A stretch of DNA of 64,000 bases. It comes from a virus. The DNA lies in the IMG/VR virus record IMGVR_UViG_3300042520_001558, positions 42,487 to 106,486 of that record; one strand, given 5' to 3'. The position numbers and the translations under genes were made by a program. Below, piece by piece: positions 16,601 to 24,080 of the stretch (positions are counted from its first letter, which is position 1; each line of letters opens with the position of its first letter). Under the pieces are notes generated by a model. The model was given only the letters and a program-made list of their open reading frames with translations. It ran no database searches and was not told the origin of the DNA.

Positions 16601-18753
16601 GCAGAATCGATAAATAAACTGCCATTCAATAGTTCTATATTACTACCAGCTCCAGAATAGCAATTCAAGTAAATTGCTTGAGCTCCATTTACTGTCAAGT
16701 TACCAGTGCTATTAGTAATGGTGGCATGTGCACCGGAATGCGTCAATCCTAAATCGTTATCAGTACCTAAGTAGAAGTTACTTGCATCTGGAAGTTTGAT
16801 ACCTGCACTGAAGGTTTTCAAACCAGTAGCAGTTTCAGCTCCAGCCAAATGCATCGCTAAACTGTCAGTTGCATAAGTAGTAGTATCTAATGTCCATGTA
16901 TCAACAGCAGTTTTCTTCAAGAAACCTGAAGTTCCAGCCAGTGCAGCAATAGCAGTCAAATCTGCGTCAAGAGCTTGAGCATCGGTAATTCCATAACCTG
17001 CAAGTGTGGTAGGATTGCTACCAGCAGTGACACGTCCAAAGTCATCAGTAGTGACTGATTTGTATGTACCTGCAGTACCAACTTTGACAAGTGATAATTG
17101 AGCATTGGTCAATGTGCTTGAAGTAGTACCATCAACTGTAGTCATCAATCCGCCAGTCGCATATACATCAACACCGACTTCATCAGTTGGCAATTGAGCA
17201 ATACCTGCACCAAGATTGACATCAAGTGTGTTACCTGATTTGACTAAACCAACACCAGCAGTAATACCTGAAGCTCCATTGAACTGAGTAAATGCAATAG
17301 CATCTGTTTCTAAAGTTGATACATTATTGACTTGTGTCCAACCTGTATCAGCAAAAGTAGTACCACCTTCAACAAATACTGCAGCACTATTCACTTCGTT
17401 GATTGGAGTAGTTGCATCCATATCTGTTGAACGAGTCCAAGCACCAGCAGCCACGACATAGATACCGTTAGCAGAAGCAGTTGTTTGATTTTTCACAAGA
17501 ACTCGATTACCAGCAACAAGTGCAACACCATCAACTGTTTGAGCACCTGATAAAGTGATGTTTCCATTAGTTGCAGCTTTTACTGAATTCTTCCATGTCA
17601 AGCCCGCTAAGTTGCCATCAACATAGTTCTTATTCACTGCATCAGTACCAACTGAAGGAGCATCAGTCAATGTGATATGTTGTCCTGTTGGAATGACAAT
17701 ACTTCCTGTCATTGAACCACCAGCTTTAGGAAGAGCTGCAGAAGCGACATCATAAGCAGATTTCACAGCAGTAGAAGTAGCAGCTAATACTGAAGAAGTA
17801 GTTGAAGTACTATCTGAAAGTTGAGCAACACCAGCTTGAGATGTAGAAGCTGATTGAATTGCAACTGATTGAATACCAGTAACATGACCATTAGCATCAA
17901 ATGTCAAATCCTGAACATATGTCAATCCTGAGTTATTCGCAGATGTTGCACCTGATACTGATGGATGAGCAGTCAAGTAAGTGTTAGTATCTAATGCCCA
18001 TGTATTAGCACCAGTTTTTGTAAGAATACCTGAAGTACCCGCAAGTCCAGCAATTGATGATAAGTCTCCATCAAGCGGTTGTGCATCAGTAATACCATAA
18101 CCACCAAGTGTAGTTGGCTTGCCAGTTAGTGATGCAAATGTTGGTGTTGCAGCTGATATTGCTGAATTGACTTCTGCTTTAGTATAAGTTTCAGTTTTAG
18201 TATATGCATCAGTGATACCATAACCTGCAAGAGTATCTGGTTCTCCTTCAATTGCGTCCCAAGAAACGAGAGCTGGTTGAACCTCTACCCAAATAGCATC
18301 ATAGTCATCCCAATAATAAAAGCCTTTTGAAGCACCACCGATAGGTGTAGTAGCATAAAACATTTGAAAATTTTCTGGAGTACTTGGCCATTCGTCACCA
18401 ACCATCAATTTGCCAGGAGCTCCAGCAACTGCATTCAATCCAGATTGTGTTGCATATTGAGTAGTATCTAAACTCCAAGTATTTGCTGCAGTCTTTTTCA
18501 ATAAACCAGTATTACCAACTAATGAAGCGATTGCGACTAAATCTGGGTCCATTTCAGCGGAAGCAATCTTTATCCAAATGGTTGTTGGCGAAACTTGCGA
18601 ACAGTAGTGAAGTCCAACATCGCCAGATGTCAAGTAAAAAAGCTCACCAATGTCAGGTGGGTTTGCTGGGCCGGTAGGAAAAGAAGTCCCATGAGCGACT
18701 ACTGGGTTAGTAATCTGAGAGCCTTCAAGAAGTGTTAATCCATCTATCTTCAT
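13678..18753 (-). CDS. Very long modular tail fibre protein
   Basis: This 1691-residue protein begins MKIDGLTLLEGSQITNPVV. It carries at least five TTLAGYGITDA-type phrases and several LxxDLxxIAxLAGTSG - KTxxxTWxLDTxxY units typical of phage fibre shafts. Around residues 380-520 lies a module (VDGVALVAGNRVLVKNQTT, NGIYVVAAGAWTRSTD, FTQFNGASGITAGVGLVKSG) that is also present twice in the rightward fibre at 48631-53481. Later segments hold heparin-like strands (NFYLGTDNDLGLTHSG, AIYVGTGNDLYMVHDG). The C-terminus ends VTVFKVVATTIAA. It is the first gene of the leftward late cluster, with a late promoter octamer 62 bases upstream. Confidence 0.88.
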   Translation of the reverse strand: MKIDGLTLLEGSQITNPVVAHGTSFPTGPANPPDIGELFYLTSGDVGLHYCSQVSPTTIWIKIASAEMDPDLVAIASLVGNTGLLKKTAANTWSLDTTQYATQSGLNAVAGAPGKLMVGDEWPSTPENFQMFYATTPIGGASKGFYYWDDYDAIWVEVQPALVSWDAIEGEPDTLAGYGITDAYTKTETYTKAEVNSAISAATPTFASLTGKPTTLGGYGITDAQPLDGDLSSIAGLAGTSGILTKTGANTWALDTNTYLTAHPSVSGATSANNSGLTYVQDLTFDANGHVTGIQSVAIQSASTSQAGVAQLSDSTSTTSSVLAATSTAVKSAYDVASAALPKAGGSMTGSIVIPTGQHITLTDAPSVGTDAVNKNYVDGNLAGLTWKNSVKAATNGNITLSGAQTVDGVALVAGNRVLVKNQTTASANGIYVVAAGAWTRSTDMDATTPINEVNSAAVFVEGGTTFADTGWTQVNNVSTLETDAIAFTQFNGASGITAGVGLVKSGNTLDVNLGAGIAQLPTDEVGVDVYATGGLMTTVDGTTSSTLTNAQLSLVKVGTAGTYKSVTTDDFGRVTAGSNPTTLAGYGITDAQALDADLTAIAALAGTSGFLKKTAVDTWTLDTTTYATDSLAMHLAGAETATGLKTFSAGIKLPDASNFYLGTDNDLGLTHSGAHATITNSTGNLTVNGAQAIYLNCYSGAGSNIELLNGSLFIDSAATSIRTQGGTTIAYFNAAGCDITGSLGTSTNMNCQGTVTCSSFYTRQYIPLIASLGGQANNAYDRGWKFKWHNGTNEKEGFFGYDKSTGKFTFVPEVTSSVGDIVVGTKGTIDAYLAWADVTGRATTLAGYGITDAAPLSHTTDETIHLTSAQNTWIDAITATSAEVNYLSGVTSAIQTQLNNKQALDADLTAIAALAGTSGYLKKTAADTWTLDTATLATDSNVVHLAGTETITGFKTFSTAPLISAADASTRLIVQNTSSTVAQWPGIAILNYNSGFAGGFPAIELQSARGSSAAPAVVQSGDILGSVAGWGWNGSGSDDVARIHFVAGSTFDGVTDNGNIEFLTQLGTTLTKRMAVEASGSTSFYPSSITSNFYMGASGANPIVVFDSTDYIAYDRTANSYNFYIGGTSELSLSSASAIFGGHVKVEDNNAIYVGTGNDLYMVHDGTNSAIVNQTGILNITNTAVGGALVLRSENNGGSNFELWGGAAYLDASTTYIRSQDGGTVFATFNSGGLTLGTAANIGKVGTINVTNTTNIGASVGNNVAIVIQNASADGNTVKDISYLVRKSVGAGWDNVKLHQGVAIDVSFGTPGTDSKTWWERDPSLGTHAFGNAATTYVTFDATNATFSTNLVVTGNLTINGTTTTVNSTTLTVDDKNIELGSVTTPTNVTADGGGITLKGATDKTILWDNANANWTSSENWNLATGKAFKINNVDVLNATTLGSSIVSSSLTSVGTITSGTWSGSFGAVSGANLTNLNASNVTSGSLPANVIPSYLYSSGSTEGSYISNGMYWNAGWKHLGTNTYGYVLRNSGASGAQLFVASTAGTLDSVATHYTYTFSGTGTFSTTNVSASGTVTATQFGTACGNTSSTSLTTSTTDANQVIMQLASASYRTVEYLIQATSGTSYHTTKIHVIHNGTDTWVNEYGTMFTGSSLATFAVDISGGQIRLIAATVANAVTVFKVVATTIAA

Positions 18754-18814
18754 GTGATTGGTCCTTTATGTGTAATAGAGAATGAGAGTATTATTTGAAC
18801 TTGCGAACTACTGC

Positions 18815-18822
18815 TATTTATA
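18815..18822 (-). promoter_or_regulatory. T4-type late promoter octamer TATAAATA
   Basis: The minus strand reads TATAAATA 62 bases upstream of the 18753 start. It would drive the leftward fibre operon beginning with the 1691-residue fibre. Confidence 0.7.
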
Positions 18823-18854
18823 AGATAATATGATTTATGTATCGGTTTAGAAAC

Positions 18855-19002
18855 AATTGAACAATGTTTTTCTTATGTGGAAGAAACACTAAAATATGTC
18901 ATTTTTATGTCATTTATGTGGAAGAAAAAACTGACAGACTAAGGGTATTATATTATGTTTAGAATGTCCTCCTTGTAGATGATAGTCTTCTTTTATGTAG
19001 TT
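18855..19002 (+). repeat. 148-bp noncoding element, copy 1 (inverted relative to 58698-58845)
   Basis: The reverse complement of 58698-58845 aligns to this stretch without gaps. Positions 18855-18953 (99 bp) differ at only 3 sites by eye. Positions 18954-18973 (20 bp) are different in sequence but equal in length. Positions 18974-19002 (29 bp) are identical. Inside are two copies of TTATGTGGAAGAAA and repeated ATGTCATTT. No ORF with a ribosome site was found. The element fills most of the divergent region between the leftward fibre gene and the rightward hydroxymethylase gene. Possible roles are replication origin, regulatory region or small RNA; the sequence alone does not decide. Confidence 0.85.
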
Positions 19003-19030
19003 TCATGTTTATTTCTAGTCTTCTTTTTAT

Positions 19031-19122
19031 AACTTATTGATTTTATTACACTTTTATTTTATCATTGTCTTCGTAACTTATTGATTTTATTACAACTTTT
19101 TCAAACATATTGATTTTATTGC
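19031..19122 (+). repeat. Iteron-like AT-rich direct repeats (module B, copy 1)
   Basis: The 20-base sequence AACTTATTGATTTTATTACA occurs exactly at 19031-19050 and again at 19075-19094. A shortened third copy (TATTGATTTTATT) begins near 19109. The stretch 19036-19092 also matches the reverse complement of 58934-58987. Regularly spaced AT-rich direct repeats are a feature of replication initiator sites, but the function here is inference. Confidence 0.75.
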
Positions 19123-19140
19123 TTGTTAGCCATAACATTT

Positions 19141-19170
19141 TTGCACTTTTTCTCAAAAATGTGATATAAT
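19141..19170 (+). promoter_or_regulatory. Probable promoter of the dCMP hydroxymethylase gene
   Basis: TTGCAC at 19141-19146 and a perfect TATAAT at 19165-19170 are 18 bp apart. A strong TAAGGAGAAGG ribosome site follows, 8 bases before the ATG at 19213. Confidence 0.6.
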
Positions 19171-19212
19171 GAACATTATTCACGGTAAAAGTCTAAGGAG
19201 AAGGTATTCACA

Positions 19213-19896
19213 ATGATTTGCACAACATTAACAGTATTCAATATCAGAAACTTATTTGTTGAATTGTTTCAACGAGGACAATTTGTAATTGATAAATCAG
19301 GTGTCAAAACAGTTGAACTTATCAATGCAAGTTTTATTGCTGATGAAGATTCTATTTTTGGAACCCCATCTTCTGATTGGCATGAACGAGAACTTCAATG
19401 GTATTTGTCTCAATCAAGAAATGTAAATGATATTCCATCACCTATTCCAAAGATATGGGGAGAAATAGCAGATCATAGTGGTTTTATCAATAGTAATTAC
19501 GGATGGTGCATATTCTCATATGACAATGGAAATCAATTCAATGAATGTTTCAATGCATTGAATAAAAATCCTGATACTCGTCAGGCGATTATGATTTATA
19601 ATCGTCCATCAATGCATGAAGATTCAAAAGAATTTGGACGTAATGATTTTATGTGTTGTCAAAATGTGCAATATTTTATTCGAGATAATCAATTGATAGC
19701 TATCGCAAACTGGAGAAGTAGCGATGCGGTATTTGGATATAAAGGGGATTTGTTTTGGAACAGATATGTGTTGGATAAATTACATAGTCAATTGCTAATA
19801 AAATATCCAACACTTCAAAAAGGTCCAATCATTTGGAACGCGGCATCACTTCACGTTTATGAACGCCACTTCCGCTTGATTGAGAAACTTATCTAA
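19213..19896 (+). CDS. 42: dCMP hydroxymethylase (T4 gp42-like)
   Basis: This 227-residue thymidylate-synthase-family protein would convert dCMP to 5-hydroxymethyl-dCMP using methylene-tetrahydrofolate. It follows T4 gp42 closely: KSGVKTVELINASFIADE (residues 28-45), INSNYGW, DTRQAIMIYNRPSM, and NDFMCCQNVQYFIRD with the nucleophile Cys148 at the same number as in T4. An aspartate at residue 179 replaces the dUMP-selective asparagine of true thymidylate synthases, which marks cytosine specificity. HVYERHF lies near the C-terminus. It is about 20 residues shorter than T4 gp42. It converges with the leftward gene, overlapping its 3' end by 51 bases. A separate canonical thymidylate synthase is at 41956. 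Together they suggest that the phage DNA contains hydroxymethylcytosine. Confidence 0.93.
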   Translation: MICTTLTVFNIRNLFVELFQRGQFVIDKSGVKTVELINASFIADEDSIFGTPSSDWHERELQWYLSQSRNVNDIPSPIPKIWGEIADHSGFINSNYGWCIFSYDNGNQFNECFNALNKNPDTRQAIMIYNRPSMHEDSKEFGRNDFMCCQNVQYFIRDNQLIAIANWRSSDAVFGYKGDLFWNRYVLDKLHSQLLIKYPTLQKGPIIWNAASLHVYERHFRLIEKLI

Positions 19897-21744
19897 TTGT
19901 TCAAAGAATACAGTTGAATTGAATGAAGATTGAATCCCAGCAAGTTTGCATTGTTGTTCAATAAGAATAGCTCTGTCTAAATCTTCTAAAGAACGAATGT
20001 TATGTTCTTCGGCAAGAGGCTTATTCAAATCTTGTCCTTGCAAATCAAAAACATAATGTAATAATTTACCTATAAGTTCTTGATTATAAAGTTCTTTCCA
20101 ATAAGGTTTGCGATATCTTCCAGCATTTACATCTTGCGACAGTTTTGAAAGTATTTGATATTCTTCTTTAGTAATTTTGAATTTTTGAAGAATAGATTCT
20201 TCTGCAGCTGGTGGAGTATCTTCAGTTTTATCTTTTCCGTCCAACCCGTCACTGGGTTTTTCTTCTTTTTCATTCCTGTCATCACTTGTAGTTTTTTCTT
20301 CAGTTTCTTCTTCAGGCTTTAGCAATGGCTCTTCATCATCATCTTTCGGTTTTGAAGTATCTGTTTTTGGGTCATCTTTTTCATCTTTAGCAGGAGCCTG
20401 TTCATCAGGAGCTTTTAATACCTTACTTAGTAATTCGCTAATCTTACGACTATGTTTTTCACCAAATTGAATAATAAGATGATCTTCAATAAATTCTTTG
20501 AAAGCTGCTGGAGTTTTTGGACGTCCTTCTTCAGACCAAGCTTTATGTAAGGAATCAACTGTAATCTTACGACCTCCTAGTCCTAGTAATCCTTCACTTA
20601 GGATATCATCTTCTAAATCAGAAACATCTGTTTGTTCACGAAGTTGTTCATCAAGTTCCTCTTTAGTTAGTATTGAAAAATCCTTTCTACCATATGAACG
20701 TAATGCAATGTTACTTATCTGTTTGAGAGTTTTTTTCGTAAGACCTTTTAATATAACACTCAAATTGATTGTATCTTCTAATGATGCTGCTGAATAAACA
20801 CCATGGTTCCAAATAAAGATTTTGTTTTTGCCTTTATTTGCATGTTCAAGTGCTTCAATAAATTTGCAACCTTTGATCTTAAATTTGATATTATCAGAAG
20901 GTCTAGTAAAAATAGTAAAGGCGAGGGGAATAAATGTGGTAGATCGGCCGATTGTATACAATGGCCTAGGTTCAGAACCATCTTCCGCAAAAAAATCAGC
21001 TTTTTTGATAATAAGTTTGATAAGTTCTTTATTTTCATTGACTACATCAATTAATGGTTTATCTTTGTTAGCCTCAGTCCAAGCTTCTAATGCTTGATAA
21101 TTATCAACAGTTTTTTCATATACATTTTGTTTTATCTGTTGATGTTGAAGAAGAGAATTGACATAATCTCCAAAATCTTTAGCTTTGAACTTACCATTTC
21201 CACTATTGATGAAATCAGCCATTGCCTTAACAGTTGACATTAGAACTCGTCTTATAAAAACAAATTCTTCACCATTAGCTAACCATTTTGAAATAAATGG
21301 TTTTGTTTCAAGTGACTGTTCTTTATCAGCAATCGAATTGAAAGAGGAAGATATTGAACTAGTAAAAAATTGACGATGTTTATATTCATAGAGGCTATCG
21401 TCAGTAAAATATTCTCTAACTTGCTTCTTCAATGCATCATAACTTTCAGCAGATTTCTTATCATCACGGTCAGCTTTCGCTTTTTCATCTTCATCATGAG
21501 CTTTATCTTTTTCTTCCTGTTTCTTTTGATCTTCTTCAGCTTTTTCTTCAGCAGTTTTATCAATTCCGCCAAAAAATTTTTTGTTTAGTTTGAATAGTTC
21601 ATCATTTTGTCTAATACCCAATTCAACTTTTTTGAATAATTCAATTATCTGTTCATCAGTATATTTAGAACCGGAGGGATTAGCTTCATTCAAAACAAAG
21701 TTATTGATTCCTGCAAGTTTTGCAATAGTATTAGTAGAAAACAT
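19846..21744 (-). CDS. Large acidic late protein of unknown function
   Basis: The protein is 632 residues with the start at MFSTNTIAKLAGINNFVLNE. The frame extends 15 codons further upstream, but a late promoter octamer at 21791-21798 would start transcription near 21785, so the ATG at 21744 is preferred. Its N-terminus contains VLNEANPSG, which fits an (I/L)xE processing site. Residues 60-100 are a lysine/glutamate-rich helix. Residues 420-500 are a low-complexity acidic linker (KPKDDDEEPLLKPEEE). Flanking these are two unrecognised globular parts, one with PLAFTIFTRPSDNIKFKIKG and one near the C-terminus with YWKELYNQELIGKLLHYVF. It is probably a virion or prohead protein, but this is inference from promoter and leader only. 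Confidence 0.7.
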   Translation of the reverse strand: MFSTNTIAKLAGINNFVLNEANPSGSKYTDEQIIELFKKVELGIRQNDELFKLNKKFFGGIDKTAEEKAEEDQKKQEEKDKAHDEDEKAKADRDDKKSAESYDALKKQVREYFTDDSLYEYKHRQFFTSSISSSFNSIADKEQSLETKPFISKWLANGEEFVFIRRVLMSTVKAMADFINSGNGKFKAKDFGDYVNSLLQHQQIKQNVYEKTVDNYQALEAWTEANKDKPLIDVVNENKELIKLIIKKADFFAEDGSEPRPLYTIGRSTTFIPLAFTIFTRPSDNIKFKIKGCKFIEALEHANKGKNKIFIWNHGVYSAASLEDTINLSVILKGLTKKTLKQISNIALRSYGRKDFSILTKEELDEQLREQTDVSDLEDDILSEGLLGLGGRKITVDSLHKAWSEEGRPKTPAAFKEFIEDHLIIQFGEKHSRKISELLSKVLKAPDEQAPAKDEKDDPKTDTSKPKDDDEEPLLKPEEETEEKTTSDDRNEKEEKPSDGLDGKDKTEDTPPAAEESILQKFKITKEEYQILSKLSQDVNAGRYRKPYWKELYNQELIGKLLHYVFDLQGQDLNKPLAEEHNIRSLEDLDRAILIEQQCKLAGIQSSFNSTVFFEQLDKFLNQAEVAFINVK

Positions 21745-21790
21745 TATATGAGTAACCCGTGTACATGAGAAATATGTTATGATAAACAAC

Positions 21791-21798
21791 TATTTATA
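21791..21798 (-). promoter_or_regulatory. T4-type late promoter octamer TATAAATA
   Basis: The minus strand reads TATAAATA (context GTATAAATAG), 47 bases upstream of the ATG at 21744. It lies back to back with an early-type promoter for the helicase gene on the other strand. Confidence 0.7.
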
Positions 21799-21829
21799 CA
21801 GAATGTCTAACAGGAAGAGGTCTTAGCAC

Positions 21830-21858
21830 TGTACATTAGCCATCAAATGTGTTATAAT
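21830..21858 (+). promoter_or_regulatory. Early-type promoter of the helicase gene
   Basis: TGTACA at 21830-21835, a 17-bp spacer and TATAAT at 21853-21858 resemble the T4 early promoter class. The helicase start is 36 bases downstream. Confidence 0.6.
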
Positions 21859-21894
21859 GTTTAATGAACATCCAATAAAGAAGAGCCAACATCA

Positions 21895-23634
21895 ATGCTA
21901 AAATACGAACAAGCAATTCTTGACTCGTTCAAGAAGCTAGGCAAAACTCCACGAGGTCATCAGCTTGCTGACATTCATTACATTCTCGAAGCATACCTTG
22001 ACAGGGGCAAAACCAAAGTTATACTTTCAGCTCCAACGGGAAGTGGTAAGTCAATCATAGGTGCAGTTGTTGCTGATGTGCTACATGCTTTATCAACTGA
22101 CAAGAACCATCATGGCCATCATATTGATGATGTTGTTGAACGTGAAGGCTCATTTATTCTGGTTGGCACAAACATTCTTGCAACTCAGTATGCGGATACC
22201 TTTGAAAATGTAAGGGATTTTCTTCAAGTAAAAGGCGCAAACAACTACGAATGTCGAGCTCTTTCAACTTTCACTGACCCAGTCTTTGCAGATAGTTGCT
22301 GCGAATCTGACATGAAGAAGTCAAAGCAAGCTGACCTATTACAAATGGTTGATAAGTATTGTGGTAAATGTGAATATGCATATGTTCGTAAAGCAAAACA
22401 TAAAGTTCAACATCTTATTACGAATTACAGTTACTTCTTTATCGACCGGCTTTTTACTAAACAGCATGCTTATAGAACAATTACCGTTTGGGATGAAGCA
22501 CATACTCTAAACGATACTTTTGCTGAACATTGTGCAGTCTTTGTTTCTGATAAACGACTAACTCAAATCGCAGAAGAAATTACTGAAGTATTACAATTCA
22601 CCGAACTTGAAGTATTTAAGTTTCTAAAAGACTTTAAGAATTCTATTAAGAATGGACATATTACTGAAAACAATTACTTGGAGTATCTAGAGAAACTTCA
22701 TAAGTTCTATAAACGAGTAGAAGATGAAGGGAAACTTCAAGCAAAATCTCTAATGATTCAATCTAATCTAAAAGAATATGGAAAGATTAGTAAGATAGCT
22801 AAAAAGTATGGGGATATGGCATGTAAGATTGGTGATTTACTTTCATATATGTATGAACATATCTTTGAGCTGAATACTACAACAAAAGAACTTATCGTCA
22901 AACCAATCTTTGTTGGCGATATGTTTCAAACTTTAGTCAATTCAAAGTATCAGCTTTTTATGTCGGCTACGGTTTCTGGACCATTACTCATTGATACTTT
23001 AGCTCTTAATCCTGATGAAGTGGAGTTTATCAAACTCCCACCATACTTCCCGGTCGATAATAAGAAAATGATATTTCTTAGTGTCGATAAACTAAACTAT
23101 GTTTCAATGAAAGACCCTAAAGTTCAAACAAAACTTGTAAAGGCTTGTGTCAAATTAGTTGATAGACATATCAATGAAGGAGAAAATGGGATTATCCTAA
23201 CACCAAGTTTTGATGTTACTGAAATGATTTCTAAAAGTCTTACACATGTCAAATTGTTTCAACATGAACGTGGCACTAAACTTGCTCCTTTAGTTGAAAA
23301 GTTCAAAAAATGTAATGAGCCATCAGTTCTGATTTCACCAAGTATGTTTGAAGGTTTATCACTTGATGACGACTTGTCACGATTTCAGATTTACGTCAAA
23401 GCACCATATGCATCTTTAGGTGAAAAACGAGTCAAGTATATTGCAGACAATTACAAACAGCTGTATGAACTGCAAACCATACTTCGCATCATTCAGGGAG
23501 CAGGTCGTTCAGTTAGAAGTGAAGAAGATTATGCAACAACTTACATGTTAGACTCGATGTTGTCCTACTTATGGAAAAGTCGACTGAATGAATGGAAAGA
23601 TGAGTTCAGTGTATCATATCAAACACTAATGTAA
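21895..23634 (+). CDS. DinG/XPD-like superfamily 2 DNA helicase with Fe-S cluster cysteines
   Basis: This 579-residue protein has Walker A APTGSGKS at residues 46-53 and the DEAH box as VWDEAH at 198-203. A distal motif VI reads IIQGAGRSVR near residue 540. Between motifs I and II lie C120, C135/C136, C156 and C159 (the last pair as CGKC), followed by HLITNYSYFF. This is the layout of the 4Fe-4S domain and adjacent NY motif of DinG/Rad3/XPD helicases, which unwind 5' to 3'. The length is shorter than E. coli DinG (716 residues). It would act in phage replication, repair or recombination. It has its own early-type promoter. Confidence 0.88.
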   Translation: MLKYEQAILDSFKKLGKTPRGHQLADIHYILEAYLDRGKTKVILSAPTGSGKSIIGAVVADVLHALSTDKNHHGHHIDDVVEREGSFILVGTNILATQYADTFENVRDFLQVKGANNYECRALSTFTDPVFADSCCESDMKKSKQADLLQMVDKYCGKCEYAYVRKAKHKVQHLITNYSYFFIDRLFTKQHAYRTITVWDEAHTLNDTFAEHCAVFVSDKRLTQIAEEITEVLQFTELEVFKFLKDFKNSIKNGHITENNYLEYLEKLHKFYKRVEDEGKLQAKSLMIQSNLKEYGKISKIAKKYGDMACKIGDLLSYMYEHIFELNTTTKELIVKPIFVGDMFQTLVNSKYQLFMSATVSGPLLIDTLALNPDEVEFIKLPPYFPVDNKKMIFLSVDKLNYVSMKDPKVQTKLVKACVKLVDRHINEGENGIILTPSFDVTEMISKSLTHVKLFQHERGTKLAPLVEKFKKCNEPSVLISPSMFEGLSLDDDLSRFQIYVKAPYASLGEKRVKYIADNYKQLYELQTILRIIQGAGRSVRSEEDYATTYMLDSMLSYLWKSRLNEWKDEFSVSYQTLM

Positions 23635-23799
23635 CAATCGTGTAATAACTCATTTGATTGTTTCCTTTTATGAAACAGCTAATTATAGAAAATAGCTATG
23701 TAAATCAATAGGTTGAAAAAGTCTGTTTGATAAATACTTATGGAGGTTGTGTTACAATATAATCTCCATAATTGTTAAACTACTACAAGAGAAAACAAA

Positions 23800-23970
23800 A
23801 TGAACACACCATTGAAATACTTAGGAATTGCCTTAGGCGGCATATTCTTCTGGGCGGTGAGTGGTTTTGTACATGAAGGCCAACTCATCAACGCTTGCGA
23901 GAAAGGAAAAACGGTAACCACCACTCATCCTTCTTATAACCTACAAGGATGCAAGCTCGTCAAACGATAA
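23800..23970 (+). CDS. Small predicted membrane protein (56 residues)
   Basis: An ATG at 23800 opens a 56-codon frame. Residues 6-24 (KYLGIALGGIFFWAVSGFV) form one transmembrane segment. The tail of about 30 residues contains two cysteines (CEKGK and GCKLVKR) that could form a disulphide if it faces the periplasm. A purine-rich AAGAGAAAAC lies before the start. It stands alone between the helicase and the kinase-like gene, where there would otherwise be a 446-base gap. The surrounding bases (23635-23799 and 23971-24012) show only AT-rich sequence and a TAAATCAATAGGTT stretch resembling the module B repeats. No function is assigned. Confidence 0.65.
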   Translation: MNTPLKYLGIALGGIFFWAVSGFVHEGQLINACEKGKTVTTTHPSYNLQGCKLVKR

Positions 23971-24012
23971 CACGTTTTTAGTGTGATATCATATACCAAT
24001 AATAAGATGCTA

Positions 24013-24041
24013 TTTACTTGAGCTGACGTTTGTGTTATAAT
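24013..24041 (+). promoter_or_regulatory. T4-like early promoter
   Basis: TTTACT at 24013-24018, a 17-bp spacer and TATAAT at 24036-24041 match the T4 early consensus TTTACTT-type -35 box. It precedes the kinase-like gene at 24081. Confidence 0.7.
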
Positions 24042-24080
24042 TGTGCTATACATCAGTTCAAGTAAAAGGCACACCTCCAC

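Noticed and set aside
18754-19212. tRNA or structured RNA gene in the large intergenic region
   Set aside because: No cloverleaf or TTCGA-type T-loop was found. The region is explained by the duplicated element, AT-rich direct repeats and promoters.
21745-21789. N-terminal extension of the large acidic late protein
   Set aside because: The extra 15 codons lie at or upstream of the predicted late transcription start, have no ribosome site, and precede the more plausible leader MFSTNTIAKLAG.
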